In this document: in pieces, positions 1-7,718 of the stretch
How positions within the stretch are numbered: position 1 is the stretch's first letter
Layout of the letters: each line of letters begins with the position of its first letter
Source of the DNA: an uncultured Oscillibacter sp.
Lineage (GTDB): Bacteria; Bacillota; Clostridia; Oscillospirales; Oscillospiraceae
Direction of reading: 5' to 3'
Assembly: GCA_947382875.1 (NCBI GenBank)
Contig: CANDBG010000006.1
Coordinates: forward strand, 1-64,000
DNA length: 64,000 bases
Program-made: the position numbers and the translations under genes
Notes under the pieces: model-generated
What the model was told of the DNA's origin: nothing
Databases searched by the model: none
The model's input: only the letters and a program-made list of their open reading frames with translations

Positions 1-799
1 TGACTTTTTTCGCCCGGCGCTCCACATGAACAATGTTCAGTTCCTGGCTCAGCTCGCAGGCTTTCTCAAACGGAACCCGGCTGTCTCCGATATAGAGCCC
101 GTTGAGACGGGTTTCCTCATTCTCCCGGGTGGTGACGGTTTGCAGGAATACCACGGGAATTTTGCCGTCAATGCAATGCTGCTGGGCGTAATCGTAGAGC
201 TGACGCGCCGGGCAGTCCCGAACGCCCAGGGCCTGCTCCATGCCGCAGATGGCAGAGCACATATGGCTCTTGTTAATCATGCTCCGTCCGCCCAGGCCGA
301 CAAACAGATTCTTGGAATAGTTCGCCATGCCCACGACCTCATGGGGAACCACTTGGCCTACGGACAAAATCAGGTCAAAGCCGCCGTCCACCAGAAGGTG
401 GTTGACCTCCACTTCGATTTCGGTGTCATACAGCCCCTTGCTGATCTCCCGGACGAAATCCGCGGGAATCTGGCCGACGACCGTCGTGTCAGACTGCCAA
501 CGGTGAACCAGGATGTCCTCCTCGGGCACCACGTCCCGGAAGAATTTCTCCTTTTCCTCCGCACTCATAGGCATATGGGTCCCCAGGGCCGGCATGACCT
601 TGACCTCCGCGCCCAGGGCTTTCAGACGGGGGTAGAGGATTTGCGTCAGTTCTCCGGCGAAGCTGTAACAGCGGGTGAAATCCGGCGGTACGATCAGGAC
701 CTTTTTCAGCCCGGAATACTGCGACAGCAGCTCGTCGCACATGGCAGCAGCCTTTTCCAGCGAAATACCGGCCCGGTCGGTGCAGTAAAGTTCTTTCAT
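1..799 (-). CDS. LarA-like nickel-pincer (DUF2088) protein, C-terminus off the left edge
   Basis: The leftward frame opens at an ATG at 799 and stays open to base 1, so about 266 N-terminal residues are present and the C-terminus lies outside. It resembles the lactate racemase LarA family (DUF2088), whose members use a nickel-pincer nucleotide covalently held by a lysine to racemise or epimerise 2-hydroxy acids. A segment GTHMP matches the first catalytic-histidine region. The segment PHEVVGMANYSKN keeps the spacing His-x9-Lys seen between the second catalytic histidine and the cofactor lysine of LarA. The gene starts 22 bases downstream of the zinc dehydrogenase stop, with a GGAG ribosome site, so the two are probably co-transcribed. 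The substrate cannot be told; lactate itself is only one possibility. No larB, larC or larE cofactor genes are visible in the window. Confidence 0.8.
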   Translation of the reverse strand, partial: MKELYCTDRAGISLEKAAAMCDELLSQYSGLKKVLIVPPDFTRCYSFAGELTQILYPRLKALGAEVKVMPALGTHMPMSAEEKEKFFRDVVPEEDILVHRWQSDTTVVGQIPADFVREISKGLYDTEIEVEVNHLLVDGGFDLILSVGQVVPHEVVGMANYSKNLFVGLGGRSMINKSHMCSAICGMEQALGVRDCPARQLYDYAQQHCIDGKIPVVFLQTVTTRENEETRLNGLYIGDSRVPFEKACELSQELNIVHVERRAKKV

Positions 800-821
800 A
801 CGCGCACTCCTTGTTTGGCAA

Positions 822-1853
822 TCAGCCTTCCGCGATCTTTACGATGACCTTCATATAATCGCCAGGGTTCTTCTCGTTGTCGATGATGGTGGCGGGAGCC
901 TCGTCCATCGGGATGATCTTGGTCACGGTGTCCATCAGCTTCACCTTGCCGCTGTGGAGCAGTTCCAGGGCTTCCTCAAACTCGCCGGCGCTGGTGCGTG
1001 CGCCGCGGATGTCAATTTCCTTCCGGGTGATGAGGTCGGTGGGCAGGCTCGTTTCCTTCTTGGGCCAGCCGGTGAAGGTGATGCGGCCCGCGTGGCAGAC
1101 CAGATCGAGGCTCTGACGAATCATGACGTTTGCGCCGCTGCACTCCATGACCAGCTGAGCGCCCTCGCCGGTGATCTCCATGACCTTGGCGACAACATCT
1201 TCCTCTTTGCCGTTCACAGTGTATTCAATGCCCATCTTCTTGGCGAAGTCCAGACGCTCCTGCACCAGGTCGATGATGATGGCGTGTGCGCCGTAGGCTT
1301 CGGCGACCATGCCGGCGTAGAGACCAATCGGGCCGGCGCCGATGATGGCGCAGTACTCTCCGCTCTTGAGTCCGCCGCGGTGTACGCCGTGGAGGGCGAT
1401 GGTGAGGGGTTCCGCCAGCGCGCCCATTTCATAGCTCATGCCGTCGGGGAGCTTATTGAGCAGGTTCGCGGGATGGCAGAAATATTCGCACATACCGCCG
1501 TCCACGTGGACGCCAAGCACATGAAGGCTGGTGCAGCAGTTTGTGCGGCCGATGGAGCAGGCATAGCAATGATCGCAGTAGATATAGGGGTCTACGCAAA
1601 CGCGGTCGCCTTTTTTGAGTCCCTTGGGGTTGAGGGCGGGGTCGTCGGGAATGCTGACGATTTCACCGCTTAACTCATGACCGATGACGCGGGGATAGCT
1701 GACGAGTCCATTGGTGCCGCGAAACGCGCCGATATCGCTGCCGCAGACGGCGGCGCAGCAAATTTTAATCAGGGCTTCGCCCTCCTTGGGTTCGGGCATG
1801 GGCTGTTCGACGCAGGCAACGTTCCAGGGCTCGGCAAATTTGATCGCTTTCAT
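822..1853 (-). CDS. Zinc-dependent medium-chain alcohol/polyol dehydrogenase
   Basis: This 343-residue protein is a typical medium-chain dehydrogenase/reductase of the sorbitol or threonine dehydrogenase type. The N-terminal catalytic part has the zinc-ligand segment AVCGSD near residue 38. The four structural-zinc cysteines lie in CDHCYACSIGRTNC near residues 93-106. The Rossmann motif IGAGPIGLYAG sits near residue 170. Such enzymes oxidise secondary alcohols or polyols with NAD(P). The gene precedes the LarA-like gene on the same strand, so the pair may oxidise and epimerise a hydroxy acid or sugar acid; that is inference. The ATG at 1853 follows an AAGGAG ribosome site. Confidence 0.88.
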   Translation of the reverse strand: MKAIKFAEPWNVACVEQPMPEPKEGEALIKICCAAVCGSDIGAFRGTNGLVSYPRVIGHELSGEIVSIPDDPALNPKGLKKGDRVCVDPYIYCDHCYACSIGRTNCCTSLHVLGVHVDGGMCEYFCHPANLLNKLPDGMSYEMGALAEPLTIALHGVHRGGLKSGEYCAIIGAGPIGLYAGMVAEAYGAHAIIIDLVQERLDFAKKMGIEYTVNGKEEDVVAKVMEITGEGAQLVMECSGANVMIRQSLDLVCHAGRITFTGWPKKETSLPTDLITRKEIDIRGARTSAGEFEEALELLHSGKVKLMDTVTKIIPMDEAPATIIDNEKNPGDYMKVIVKIAEG

Positions 1854-1925
1854 AATTCAGGACTCCTTTTCAAAAATGATTCAGTGTGGGTACGGCGTTT
1901 AGTCATCGCACGTCCTATGTCTTTG

Positions 1926-1931
1926 ATTATA
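1926..1931 (-). promoter_or_regulatory. Possible -10 box for the dehydrogenase/LarA-like operon
   Basis: On the minus strand a perfect TATAAT lies about 70 bases upstream of the dehydrogenase start. No convincing -35 box is seen 17 bases upstream, so this is a tentative call. Confidence 0.35.
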
Positions 1932-2007
1932 CCGCATTTTTCCAGAAAAGCTATACATACTTCCTACAAAGATTCCTGAAAAAACTGTGCAGGTTTCCAA
2001 GACACGC

Positions 2008-2036
2008 TTGTTTTTCCTTGGCGGACGGTGTATAAT
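2008..2036 (+). promoter_or_regulatory. Sigma-A-type promoter for the Imm1-like gene
   Basis: TTGTTT at 2008-2013 and a perfect TATAAT at 2031-2036 are 17 bases apart, 30 bases before the start codon. This gives the small gene its own promoter, separate from the divergent dehydrogenase. Confidence 0.65.
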
Positions 2037-2066
2037 GCTGGTAAACTCAGGGGAAAGGGTATTTTT

Positions 2067-2513
2067 ATGGAGTACGAAATTCTGGAAAAATCTGCGGAAA
2101 TTCCCGTGTACGACCCAACGGCTCTTGCCGTGCAGTATATAGACGCCGGGTTCCTGAACGATGCAGAGGAAGTTACCGAAAAAGAGGTTACAGCGGTTTT
2201 GGAGCGCATCGGAAAACCGATGCAGGCGTATTTGTTCCTGGACCCGGATGGGGAGGCGAGCTTCCTGGAAATCCTTTCCGACGGCAAATGGCTTGCGCTG
2301 GGCTGCTCTTACGATTTCGGGCAGAAAAATTATTATTCCTACAACCTGGATTACGCGGATTCCGGGGAATACACGCCGCTGAAAAGCGGGGGACAGTCTC
2401 CAGTGGAAAAGCGGCTGGCCCTGACGGACTTCGCCGCGGGTCGAAAGGCCGTGGAATATTTTATCCGCACCGGGAAACCTTATCCCGGTATTTACTGGGC
2501 AAAACAACCTTGA
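2067..2513 (+). CDS. Orphan Imm1-like immunity protein
   Basis: This small acidic protein of 148 residues has no signal peptide or membrane segment. Its C-terminal pattern, a hydrophobic core followed by PVEKRLALTDF and then a segment ending FIRTGKPYPGIYW, resembles the Imm1 family of contact-toxin immunity proteins. Those are cytosolic inhibitors, often of deaminase toxins. The ATG at 2067 is chosen because GGGGAAAGG lies 8-16 bases upstream; an in-frame ATG at 2028 has no ribosome site and sits inside the promoter. No toxin gene is adjacent. If the family call is right, this is an orphan immunity gene that could protect against toxins of neighbouring strains. The function is inferred from family resemblance only. 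Confidence 0.6.
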   Translation: MEYEILEKSAEIPVYDPTALAVQYIDAGFLNDAEEVTEKEVTAVLERIGKPMQAYLFLDPDGEASFLEILSDGKWLALGCSYDFGQKNYYSYNLDYADSGEYTPLKSGGQSPVEKRLALTDFAAGRKAVEYFIRTGKPYPGIYWAKQP

Positions 2514-2546
2514 ACGCAGTGGGTTTCCTACATTTTGAAGAAAAAA

Positions 2547-2580
2547 GCAGGCGTACCGGCCCAACCGGCTGGACGCCTGC
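2547..2580. terminator. Bidirectional intrinsic terminator
   Basis: GCAGGCGT and ACGCCTGC form the outer stem and a smaller CCGG stem lies inside. It is flanked by six A on the left and six T on the right, so it can end both the rightward Imm1-like gene and the leftward blaR1-type gene. Confidence 0.85.
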
Positions 2581-2616
2581 TTTTTTAATCTCTTTCACGC
2601 TTTTGCCGGAAACGCG

Positions 2617-4743
2617 TCAAAAAGCGTCCGACAGGGCAAACGAAAGACTGCCCGTTACGTTTTTTAAAGCGCCATTCGTGGCACGGAGATACATCGTATA
2701 CGTTCCAGGTTTGGCCGGAGGCCCTACGGTGAAATCGGCTGTGCATTGCAGCGGTTCGCTCCCCTGGCGCAGGTTCTCTACCGACCAGTAAACCGGTCTT
2801 TCTTCGTCCTTCCGGAAGAAAATCTGCATTCCGTCTCCGGTTTTTGCGGCAAGCTCATACCAGATTCGGTCCCCTTCGGACAGCGGATATTCTCCCAGAC
2901 ATACCGTCTCTCCAGCGGGCAGGGTCTTTACGTTCAAGGGAATCGTTACTTCCATGCTGGCGTTTCCCAGCGGATTTTCTTCTTCGTCAAGTAAATCTTC
3001 GATATCCTCTTCACCGAATAATTCTTCGGCCTCCGCCTGGGTCAAATAGGCGACGCCGGTGATTTGGTTCTGCGCGTTGCGGATTACTCGAATGTTGATT
3101 ACGCCCTTTTGATTGATGTCCAGCGTGTAGAAGGATTGATCGGGCTGACGGACGTCCAGGAAAATACGGACCAGCTTCCCTTGGTAGTAATAGTTTTTCC
3201 CGTCGATGGTTACGCCGGCGGCTTGATACTCCGCTTTTTGCGCTTCGTACCACTCCTTTTCTTCTTTATCTTTCAACTCGTCAAATTCGCCGTCCCAGTC
3301 CAGGGCGTTGAACAGTACCGACTGGAATGCAAAATTCCAGTCGTCCAGAGCGCGGTCTAACCACGTTTCCAGAACTTCGTCGCTCATGTGGTTTGTCAAA
3401 GTGGAAAAAAACGCGATGTTGCCGTCTTGGTAGATGGTTTCCGCCAAGTGCTGGATTTGGGGGCAGTCGTCGTCCAGAAGGTTGAGGACGGCCCCCATAT
3501 AGGCGATTTCGCCGTCGGCAAAAATTCGGTCTAACCATTCGTTTTGGGTCTTTTCGTCCAGATAGCTGAACGTCATTTGAAACAGCGGTAAGCTGCCAGA
3601 GGCGTAGTACCGTTCCGCCAGGCAGGCATAACGTTTGCTGTTTGTATTTGTTTTCCCCGGCGTCGAGGCTTTTGGGGGTTCCGCCACAGGCTTGCCGCTG
3701 GACGGATTGGCGGCGGCCACGGGATAAACGCCCGCGAAAACGGCTCCGGTCAGCACGCACAGCGTCAGCGCCGCCGTCAGAAGACGGACTGCCGTTGACT
3801 TTTTCTGGAATTTCATAATTGCATCAATCCTTTCTTTTAACAATTGTTTATTTCCGCTTAACGTAGCGGTTCCAAGCGTTTCCTTGTACTTCCCGATGGC
3901 GGCCATGGCGTTCAGCAACGTTTTCCCGTAATCCTGAGCATGATCACCGCCTGTTTTTGCAAGAACCGCCTCGTCACAGGAAAACTCACACGCTTTTGTA
4001 ATCTCCCGGCCCATAAGGTGTACAAGAGGGTTAAACCAATGCAGGCAGACCGTAACCTGTACAAGCCATTTGTAAGCCATATCCCATCGTTTGCAGTGCG
4101 TCAGCTCGTGCAGGACGATATATCGAAAATCGTTTGCGGCAACGTCTTCGCTAGGCAGTACGATGCACGGATGAAAAATGCCAAGCAGCAGCGGTGAGGA
4201 AATCAAGGGGTTGACCGATAATTCCACCGGCCTTTTGACGCCCGTCTGTTCTGCGGCAATGGAGAGCTGATTCAAATGGTCCAGGTCCGAAACCGGGGTC
4301 ATTCCCGCGCGGACGTACCGCAGAAACCCTTGATAGATCGTTATTTTTCGGATCAGCAGTCCGGCTGCCACAGCCAGCCAGATCAGCCAGATGCGATTAA
4401 ATAACGCCGTCCCGGCGTCCTGCGGCAAACCGACGGATTCCCCGTGTTCTCCCGCGCTGGCCGCTGGCGTCTGGACGCCGGTCCATTCGTCCGTCGGCAA
4501 TTGCGCCGGCTGGAACGACGCCTCCTGGCTTACGGCCTGGTCTATGACCTGACGGATTCCCCCCAGCAAACCGGGTTCCGGCCCGAACGGAATCAACAGA
4601 CGCAGTACAACCGCCAGCCAAATGTAATACTGCCATTGCCGGCTGACGCGGTTTTTCCAAAAAAACCTGCCGGTCAGCAGAATCAGAATCAGCAGTGCGC
4701 CGGAAAGAGACATAGGCAGAAACACATTCCAAAGCGCGCTCAT
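2617..4743 (-). CDS. BlaR1/MecR1-like M56 membrane metallopeptidase with an unrelated extracellular domain
   Basis: This 708-residue sensor-protease begins with several membrane helices (roughly residues 5-135). It carries the M56 zinc-protease motif HELTHCKRWD near residue 212 and the third-ligand region EFSCDEAVL about 55 residues later. A further membrane helix lies near 318-340. In BlaR1 and MecR1 a C-terminal penicillin-binding domain senses beta-lactam and the protease then causes loss of the BlaI or MecI repressor. Here residues about 345-708 are an extracytoplasmic segment in which I see no serine-x-x-lysine penicillin-binding signature. It has short HEAT-like repeats (LAETIYQDGNIAFF, WLDRALDDWNFAFQ) and a beta-rich end. 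The signal sensed is unknown. The gene overlaps the repressor gene by ATGA, so translation is coupled. Confidence 0.85.
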   Translation of the reverse strand: MSALWNVFLPMSLSGALLILILLTGRFFWKNRVSRQWQYYIWLAVVLRLLIPFGPEPGLLGGIRQVIDQAVSQEASFQPAQLPTDEWTGVQTPAASAGEHGESVGLPQDAGTALFNRIWLIWLAVAAGLLIRKITIYQGFLRYVRAGMTPVSDLDHLNQLSIAAEQTGVKRPVELSVNPLISSPLLLGIFHPCIVLPSEDVAANDFRYIVLHELTHCKRWDMAYKWLVQVTVCLHWFNPLVHLMGREITKACEFSCDEAVLAKTGGDHAQDYGKTLLNAMAAIGKYKETLGTATLSGNKQLLKERIDAIMKFQKKSTAVRLLTAALTLCVLTGAVFAGVYPVAAANPSSGKPVAEPPKASTPGKTNTNSKRYACLAERYYASGSLPLFQMTFSYLDEKTQNEWLDRIFADGEIAYMGAVLNLLDDDCPQIQHLAETIYQDGNIAFFSTLTNHMSDEVLETWLDRALDDWNFAFQSVLFNALDWDGEFDELKDKEEKEWYEAQKAEYQAAGVTIDGKNYYYQGKLVRIFLDVRQPDQSFYTLDINQKGVINIRVIRNAQNQITGVAYLTQAEAEELFGEEDIEDLLDEEENPLGNASMEVTIPLNVKTLPAGETVCLGEYPLSEGDRIWYELAAKTGDGMQIFFRKDEERPVYWSVENLRQGSEPLQCTADFTVGPPAKPGTYTMYLRATNGALKNVTGSLSFALSDAF

Positions 4744-5123
4744 GACAAACCCCTTCCATTTTCCAACAGCCTTTTCAGGTCCTCATATTCCTCATCTGTC
4801 AGAAGATCGCCTGCAATCAGATTCGAAACGAGTCCTTTGGCGTTTCCCTCATAGATTTTATCCAGAAAATGCCTTGTCTGGGCCGTCTGGTACTCCGCTT
4901 CCGAAACGAGAGCCGTATATTCGTTGCGGCGCCCAACCTTTTTGGCGCGTAAGAAGCCCTTGTTCATCAGACGTGACAAAAGCACAATCAATGTGTTTTT
5001 CTGGCAGGGTCTCCCTCTGGCCGCCAGGCCGTCCAGGATGTACGGAAACAAGGTCACCTTCTCCGGATTGGCCCATATAATTTTCATGATTTCAAGCTCG
5101 GCGTCGGAAATTTGCTGTGTCAC
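4740..5123 (-). CDS. BlaI/MecI-family winged-helix repressor
   Basis: This 127-residue protein matches the BlaI/MecI/CopY family: DAELEIMKIIWANPE at the N-terminus, a winged-helix region with RLMNKGFLRAKKVGRRNEYTA, and a C-terminal dimerisation helix. Such repressors bind a dyad in their own promoter and are inactivated through the partner M56 protease. A GTG start at 5123 is chosen because a GGAGG site lies 7 bases upstream; longer frames begin inside the promoter. The stop overlaps the start of the protease gene (ATGA). A promoter with a perfect dyad operator is just upstream, so the pair is very probably autoregulated. No beta-lactamase gene is next to it. Confidence 0.9.
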   Translation of the reverse strand: MTQQISDAELEIMKIIWANPEKVTLFPYILDGLAARGRPCQKNTLIVLLSRLMNKGFLRAKKVGRRNEYTALVSEAEYQTAQTRHFLDKIYEGNAKGLVSNLIAGDLLTDEEYEDLKRLLENGRGLS

Positions 5124-5164
5124 AGGAATTCCTCCCTCATGTATAACAGATTGTCGACTATTAA

Positions 5165-5193
5165 AATATAACACGCTGTTATCTTTTTGTCAA
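5165..5193 (-). promoter_or_regulatory. Strong promoter of the blaI/blaR1-type operon
   Basis: Read leftward, TTGACA (5193-5188) and TATATT (5170-5165) are exactly 17 bases apart. They lie 42 bases before the GTG start of the repressor. Confidence 0.85.
5168..5182. promoter_or_regulatory. Probable BlaI-type operator dyad
   Basis: ATAACA-CGC-TGTTAT is a perfect inverted repeat lying in the spacer and overlapping the -10 box of the repressor promoter. A second half-site, ATAACA, lies at 5143-5148 on the transcribed leader. A bound repressor here would block RNA polymerase. The spacing and position are seen directly; the identity of the binder is inferred. Confidence 0.7.
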
Positions 5194-5244
5194 GCCCATT
5201 TTTCCTGCACGGAAGAAGCCATCCAAAAACCGCAGAAAAACAGA

Positions 5245-5266
5245 GTCTGACGGTTTCCCGTCAGAC
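5245..5266 (-). terminator. Intrinsic terminator after the lipoprotein gene
   Basis: GTCTGACGG and CCGTCAGAC form a perfect 9-bp stem with a 4-base loop. On the minus strand it is followed by a T tract (AAAAA on the plus strand at 5236-5240). Confidence 0.8.
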
Positions 5267-5281
5267 CCTGACACTCCTCGC

Positions 5282-5992
5282 TTATCCGGCCTCATACGGC
5301 GCAAATGTGAACCATTCCAGACCAGCAGTCTCAATGAAATTCGATTCCTCCGACCCTTTCACATTGTATGTAATCCGAAAAACCGCCTCTATCGGGTCGT
5401 ACTCCGACATATACGAATTCACGCCCCAATTGTCATGGTCCGGAATCTCCGGCAGAGCCAGCACGCCTTTTTCAATGCCCTCATTCGTCCGGCGGAAAAC
5501 CGTCGCCATCCGGTGTCCATCGCCGCCATAGGTGTTGTTGGCCGCAAGCTCCGTCTGACCATCCGCGTCCAAATCGACCGCCGTATCCTCCACCTCAAAC
5601 CCGAAGCTGTCCGCAATCGGCTCCAGTTGGTCCCCTTCAATCGCGTAATACACATTCGTCCCGAAGGAACCGCCTGCGGCGGCCGTGCGCAACGCAAAGC
5701 CGTCATACCCCAGCGTATCCGTAAACGCCCACGCCGTCACGTCCCAAGGCTCATGGTAATCCTCCTCTTTTTGCAGCGTCTTCAGAAGCGTTTCCTCTCC
5801 GTCCTTCTGCAAAAACAGCGACATATGATCGGTCCCGCCGCTCCGCAGCGCCACATTGCCCTGTTCCGTTTCCACCGTCCAGTAGACCCCGCTCTCCGGA
5901 AGGGGTTCCGTTTTCGACACAGGTGCGGCTTTGCACGCCGTCACCAGCAAAATCAGCAGTATTCCCATTAACAACCTGATTCCCTTTTTCAT
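5282..5992 (-). CDS. Exported lipoprotein of unknown function
   Basis: The protein of 236 residues starts with MKKGIRLLMGILLILLVTAC, a classical lipoprotein signal ending in the lipobox VTAC, so the mature protein should be anchored to the outer face of the membrane by its cysteine. The start at 5992 is preferred over longer frames because a ribosome site (GGGAGG) lies about 8 bases upstream and the signal then begins properly. The mature part contains a segment like DLDADGQTELAANN, which resembles calcium-binding or FG-GAP-like repeat motifs. I do not recognise the family. It is a monocistronic gene between the blaI promoter and the flagellar operon terminator. Confidence 0.75.
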   Translation of the reverse strand: MKKGIRLLMGILLILLVTACKAAPVSKTEPLPESGVYWTVETEQGNVALRSGGTDHMSLFLQKDGEETLLKTLQKEEDYHEPWDVTAWAFTDTLGYDGFALRTAAAGGSFGTNVYYAIEGDQLEPIADSFGFEVEDTAVDLDADGQTELAANNTYGGDGHRMATVFRRTNEGIEKGVLALPEIPDHDNWGVNSYMSEYDPIEAVFRITYNVKGSEESNFIETAGLEWFTFAPYEAG

Positions 5993-6057
5993 CCCGGCAC
6001 CTCCCTGAAACTTCCCCTTCATTTTAGCACCGGGCGTCCAAAAAAGAACGTGAAAAA

Positions 6058-6083
6058 GGCCGTGAACAAAATCGTTCACAGCC
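6058..6083 (-). terminator. Terminator of the flgM-yjfB operon
   Basis: GGCCGTGAAC and GTTCACAGCC pair over a 6-base loop. On the minus strand the stem is followed by five T, so it can end the leftward flagellar operon 75 bases after yjfB. Confidence 0.8.
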
Positions 6084-6157
6084 TTCTCACAACATATTCC
6101 ACAGCCAATCGTTTCCCCTTGCCGTCCTGCGGGCAGGGCGTAAAGGAGAGTCGCCGA

Positions 6158-6334
6158 TTAAGCGTAGGTGTCAATAAAGTCGCCCATCGGCTGGACGCTG
6201 GAAAGCATTTCCAGCATTTCCTCCGCAGCCATCTCCTGGGTGTCCATGACCTTCTTGGTCATAGCCATCGCGTAATTGACCGAAAACTGCGCGGCGTTCA
6301 TGCTCATCGACGCCTGTGCAATTGCATCCATCAT
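6158..6334 (-). CDS. YjfB-family putative motility protein
   Basis: This small 58-residue protein (MMDAIAQASMSMNAAQFS at the N-terminus, ending in PMGDFIDTYA) matches the YjfB family of short proteins found in Firmicutes flagellar regions. Its biochemical role is not known; in Bacillus the family belongs to the motility regulon. The ATG at 6334 has an AAGGAGG site 8 bases upstream. It is the last gene of the leftward flagellar operon, 15 bases after csrA, and is followed by a terminator. Confidence 0.85.
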   Translation of the reverse strand: MMDAIAQASMSMNAAQFSVNYAMAMTKKVMDTQEMAAEEMLEMLSSVQPMGDFIDTYA

Positions 6335-6349
6335 CGCGGCATCCTCCTT

Positions 6350-6595
6350 TCACCTGTGATCCGGGTCTGCGGGCGGTAAACTGCCCAGCAGTCCCAGCAG
6401 CTCCGCCGGGTCCGCCCCGGCGGAAGAATCCCGGTTAACCTCCGTCGCGTCCAGCAGCTCGCTCCGCAGAATCGGCACCTCCTGGGGCGCCGAAATCGCA
6501 AGCCGGACCCGGCCGCTCTCCACGGAAATGACGGAAATGGAGATATCCTCCCCAATCACGACAGATTCACCGGGCTTACGCTGCAAAATCAGCAA
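6350..6595 (-). CDS. csrA: CsrA translational regulator
   Basis: The first 50 residues (MLILQRKPGESVVIGEDI, then RLAISAPQEVPILRSEL) are a full CsrA domain. CsrA is a homodimeric RNA-binding protein that blocks ribosome sites containing GGA; in Firmicutes its main target is the flagellin message. The 81-residue protein has a longer and more proline-rich tail than many homologues. It overlaps the end of fliW by 7 bases, fitting the known antagonism in which FliW binds CsrA until free flagellin titrates FliW away. No flagellin gene lies within the window. Confidence 0.95.
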   Translation of the reverse strand: MLILQRKPGESVVIGEDISISVISVESGRVRLAISAPQEVPILRSELLDATEVNRDSSAGADPAELLGLLGSLPPADPDHR

Positions 6596-7038
6596 GACGC
6601 GGCCTCCTCCCTGTGGCCGAACTCCTCCAATGGGTGGCGCATATCATAGACCTCCATAATCACCTGCCGCGCCTCCCGGGTTTGGGGATGAATGACAATG
6701 GGACACCGCAGGTTGACCGTACTGGCGGAGACGGGGTTTTTCACGGCGCACAGGACATAAAAGCCCAGCTCGCCCACTTCCTCCACGCCGAACTGCTGCA
6801 GCTCGGCCTTTCGGAGAACCGGAGTGTAATCCGGCAGAAGGGAAAACGGGTCCATGACCACAAAGGCCAGGGCGGGGGTGGCCGTACTTTGCAGGCAGAG
6901 CAGGTTTCCGCCGCTGCCGTCGAAGGGGAGAATGAGGAAGCTGTGTTCCTCGTCAAAGCCGAACATTCCCGCGGGGAAACGAATCACCTCGCTGGACTCG
7001 TAGTCAATTTCGCCGAAATATTTGGTCTGGAGCTTCAA
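6589..7038 (-). CDS. fliW: FliW flagellar assembly factor
   Basis: The 149-residue protein matches FliW: FGEIDYESSEVIRFPAGMFG near the N-terminus and LGFYVLCAVKNP in the middle. FliW binds both flagellin and CsrA and so couples flagellin export to its translation. A TTG start at 7038 is chosen because AGGAGG lies 6 bases upstream and the protein then begins at the family's usual position. Longer in-frame starts would run into yviE. It sits 13 bases after the yviE-like gene and overlaps csrA. Confidence 0.93.
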   Translation of the reverse strand: MKLQTKYFGEIDYESSEVIRFPAGMFGFDEEHSFLILPFDGSGGNLLCLQSTATPALAFVVMDPFSLLPDYTPVLRKAELQQFGVEEVGELGFYVLCAVKNPVSASTVNLRCPIVIHPQTREARQVIMEVYDMRHPLEEFGHREEAASC

Positions 7039-7051
7039 ATTGGACCTCCTG

Positions 7052-7660
7052 TCATGCCTGCACGTCCACCGGCTCATAGTTCGGGTCCGCAGAGGGCGGG
7101 ACATAGAGCGGGCCGCCGATATACTTGATAATCACCTCTGGACGCTGCTTCACAGAGATTTCAATGTCTCCGGGGACGAACTCAAACTTCGTCGGGTTAA
7201 TCCGCCAATCAAAGTTTAGTTTATCCATTTCATAGCGAATATTCATTTCGCCCGGATCCCAGGTGATTTCCGGCTGTTCCGACGGGGTAAAATCCATGGC
7301 GGGCTGGCTGAACATCTGGGGACTCAGTGCCGTCTGTGCAAAGGGGGTCTGAATGCCCTCGCCAATCTGGGCCTTGAGGTAGAGTTCGCCCTCCTGGGCA
7401 AAGGAGGCCGTCGCTTTATACGCGGCCTGTTTGCCCTCCTGCGCGCCCGCGTCGACGCTCTGGGTGGGCGTGGGCATGATGGAACTGCGCATCTCAAAGG
7501 TGTCCACATTCAGCTGAATGGGACGGCTCTTGATGCTCAGCCCGCCTTTGTCCCGGGAGACCTCCAGCTCGGCGGTGCCTTTGGCGTATTGCAGCTGCGC
7601 CCGGGAGGTTTTCATCTCAATTTCAATAGGGACCGTGGTAATTTCAATCAGTTGGTTCAT
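7052..7660 (-). CDS. DUF6470 (YviE-like) flagellar-operon protein
   Basis: This 202-residue protein begins MNQLIEITTVPIEIEMKTSR and ends with a conserved block around RPEVIIKYIGGPLYVPPS. It matches the DUF6470/YviE family, which in Bacillus also sits between flgL and fliW. No enzyme motif, signal peptide or membrane segment is visible. The molecular role is unknown; the location suggests filament or hook-filament assembly. Spacing to flgL is about 60 bases and to fliW 13 bases, so it is part of the operon. Confidence 0.85.
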   Translation of the reverse strand: MNQLIEITTVPIEIEMKTSRAQLQYAKGTAELEVSRDKGGLSIKSRPIQLNVDTFEMRSSIMPTPTQSVDAGAQEGKQAAYKATASFAQEGELYLKAQIGEGIQTPFAQTALSPQMFSQPAMDFTPSEQPEITWDPGEMNIRYEMDKLNFDWRINPTKFEFVPGDIEISVKQRPEVIIKYIGGPLYVPPSADPNYEPVDVQA

Positions 7661-7718
7661 AAATCATTTGCAGCTCCTTTCGATTCCAGTTTCCCTCATA
7701 TCATAAATCAATTCCTGA

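Noticed and set aside
26..847. Rightward 273-codon frame at the left edge
   Set aside because: It is antisense to the LarA-like gene, which has its start codon, ribosome site and catalytic motifs on the minus strand.
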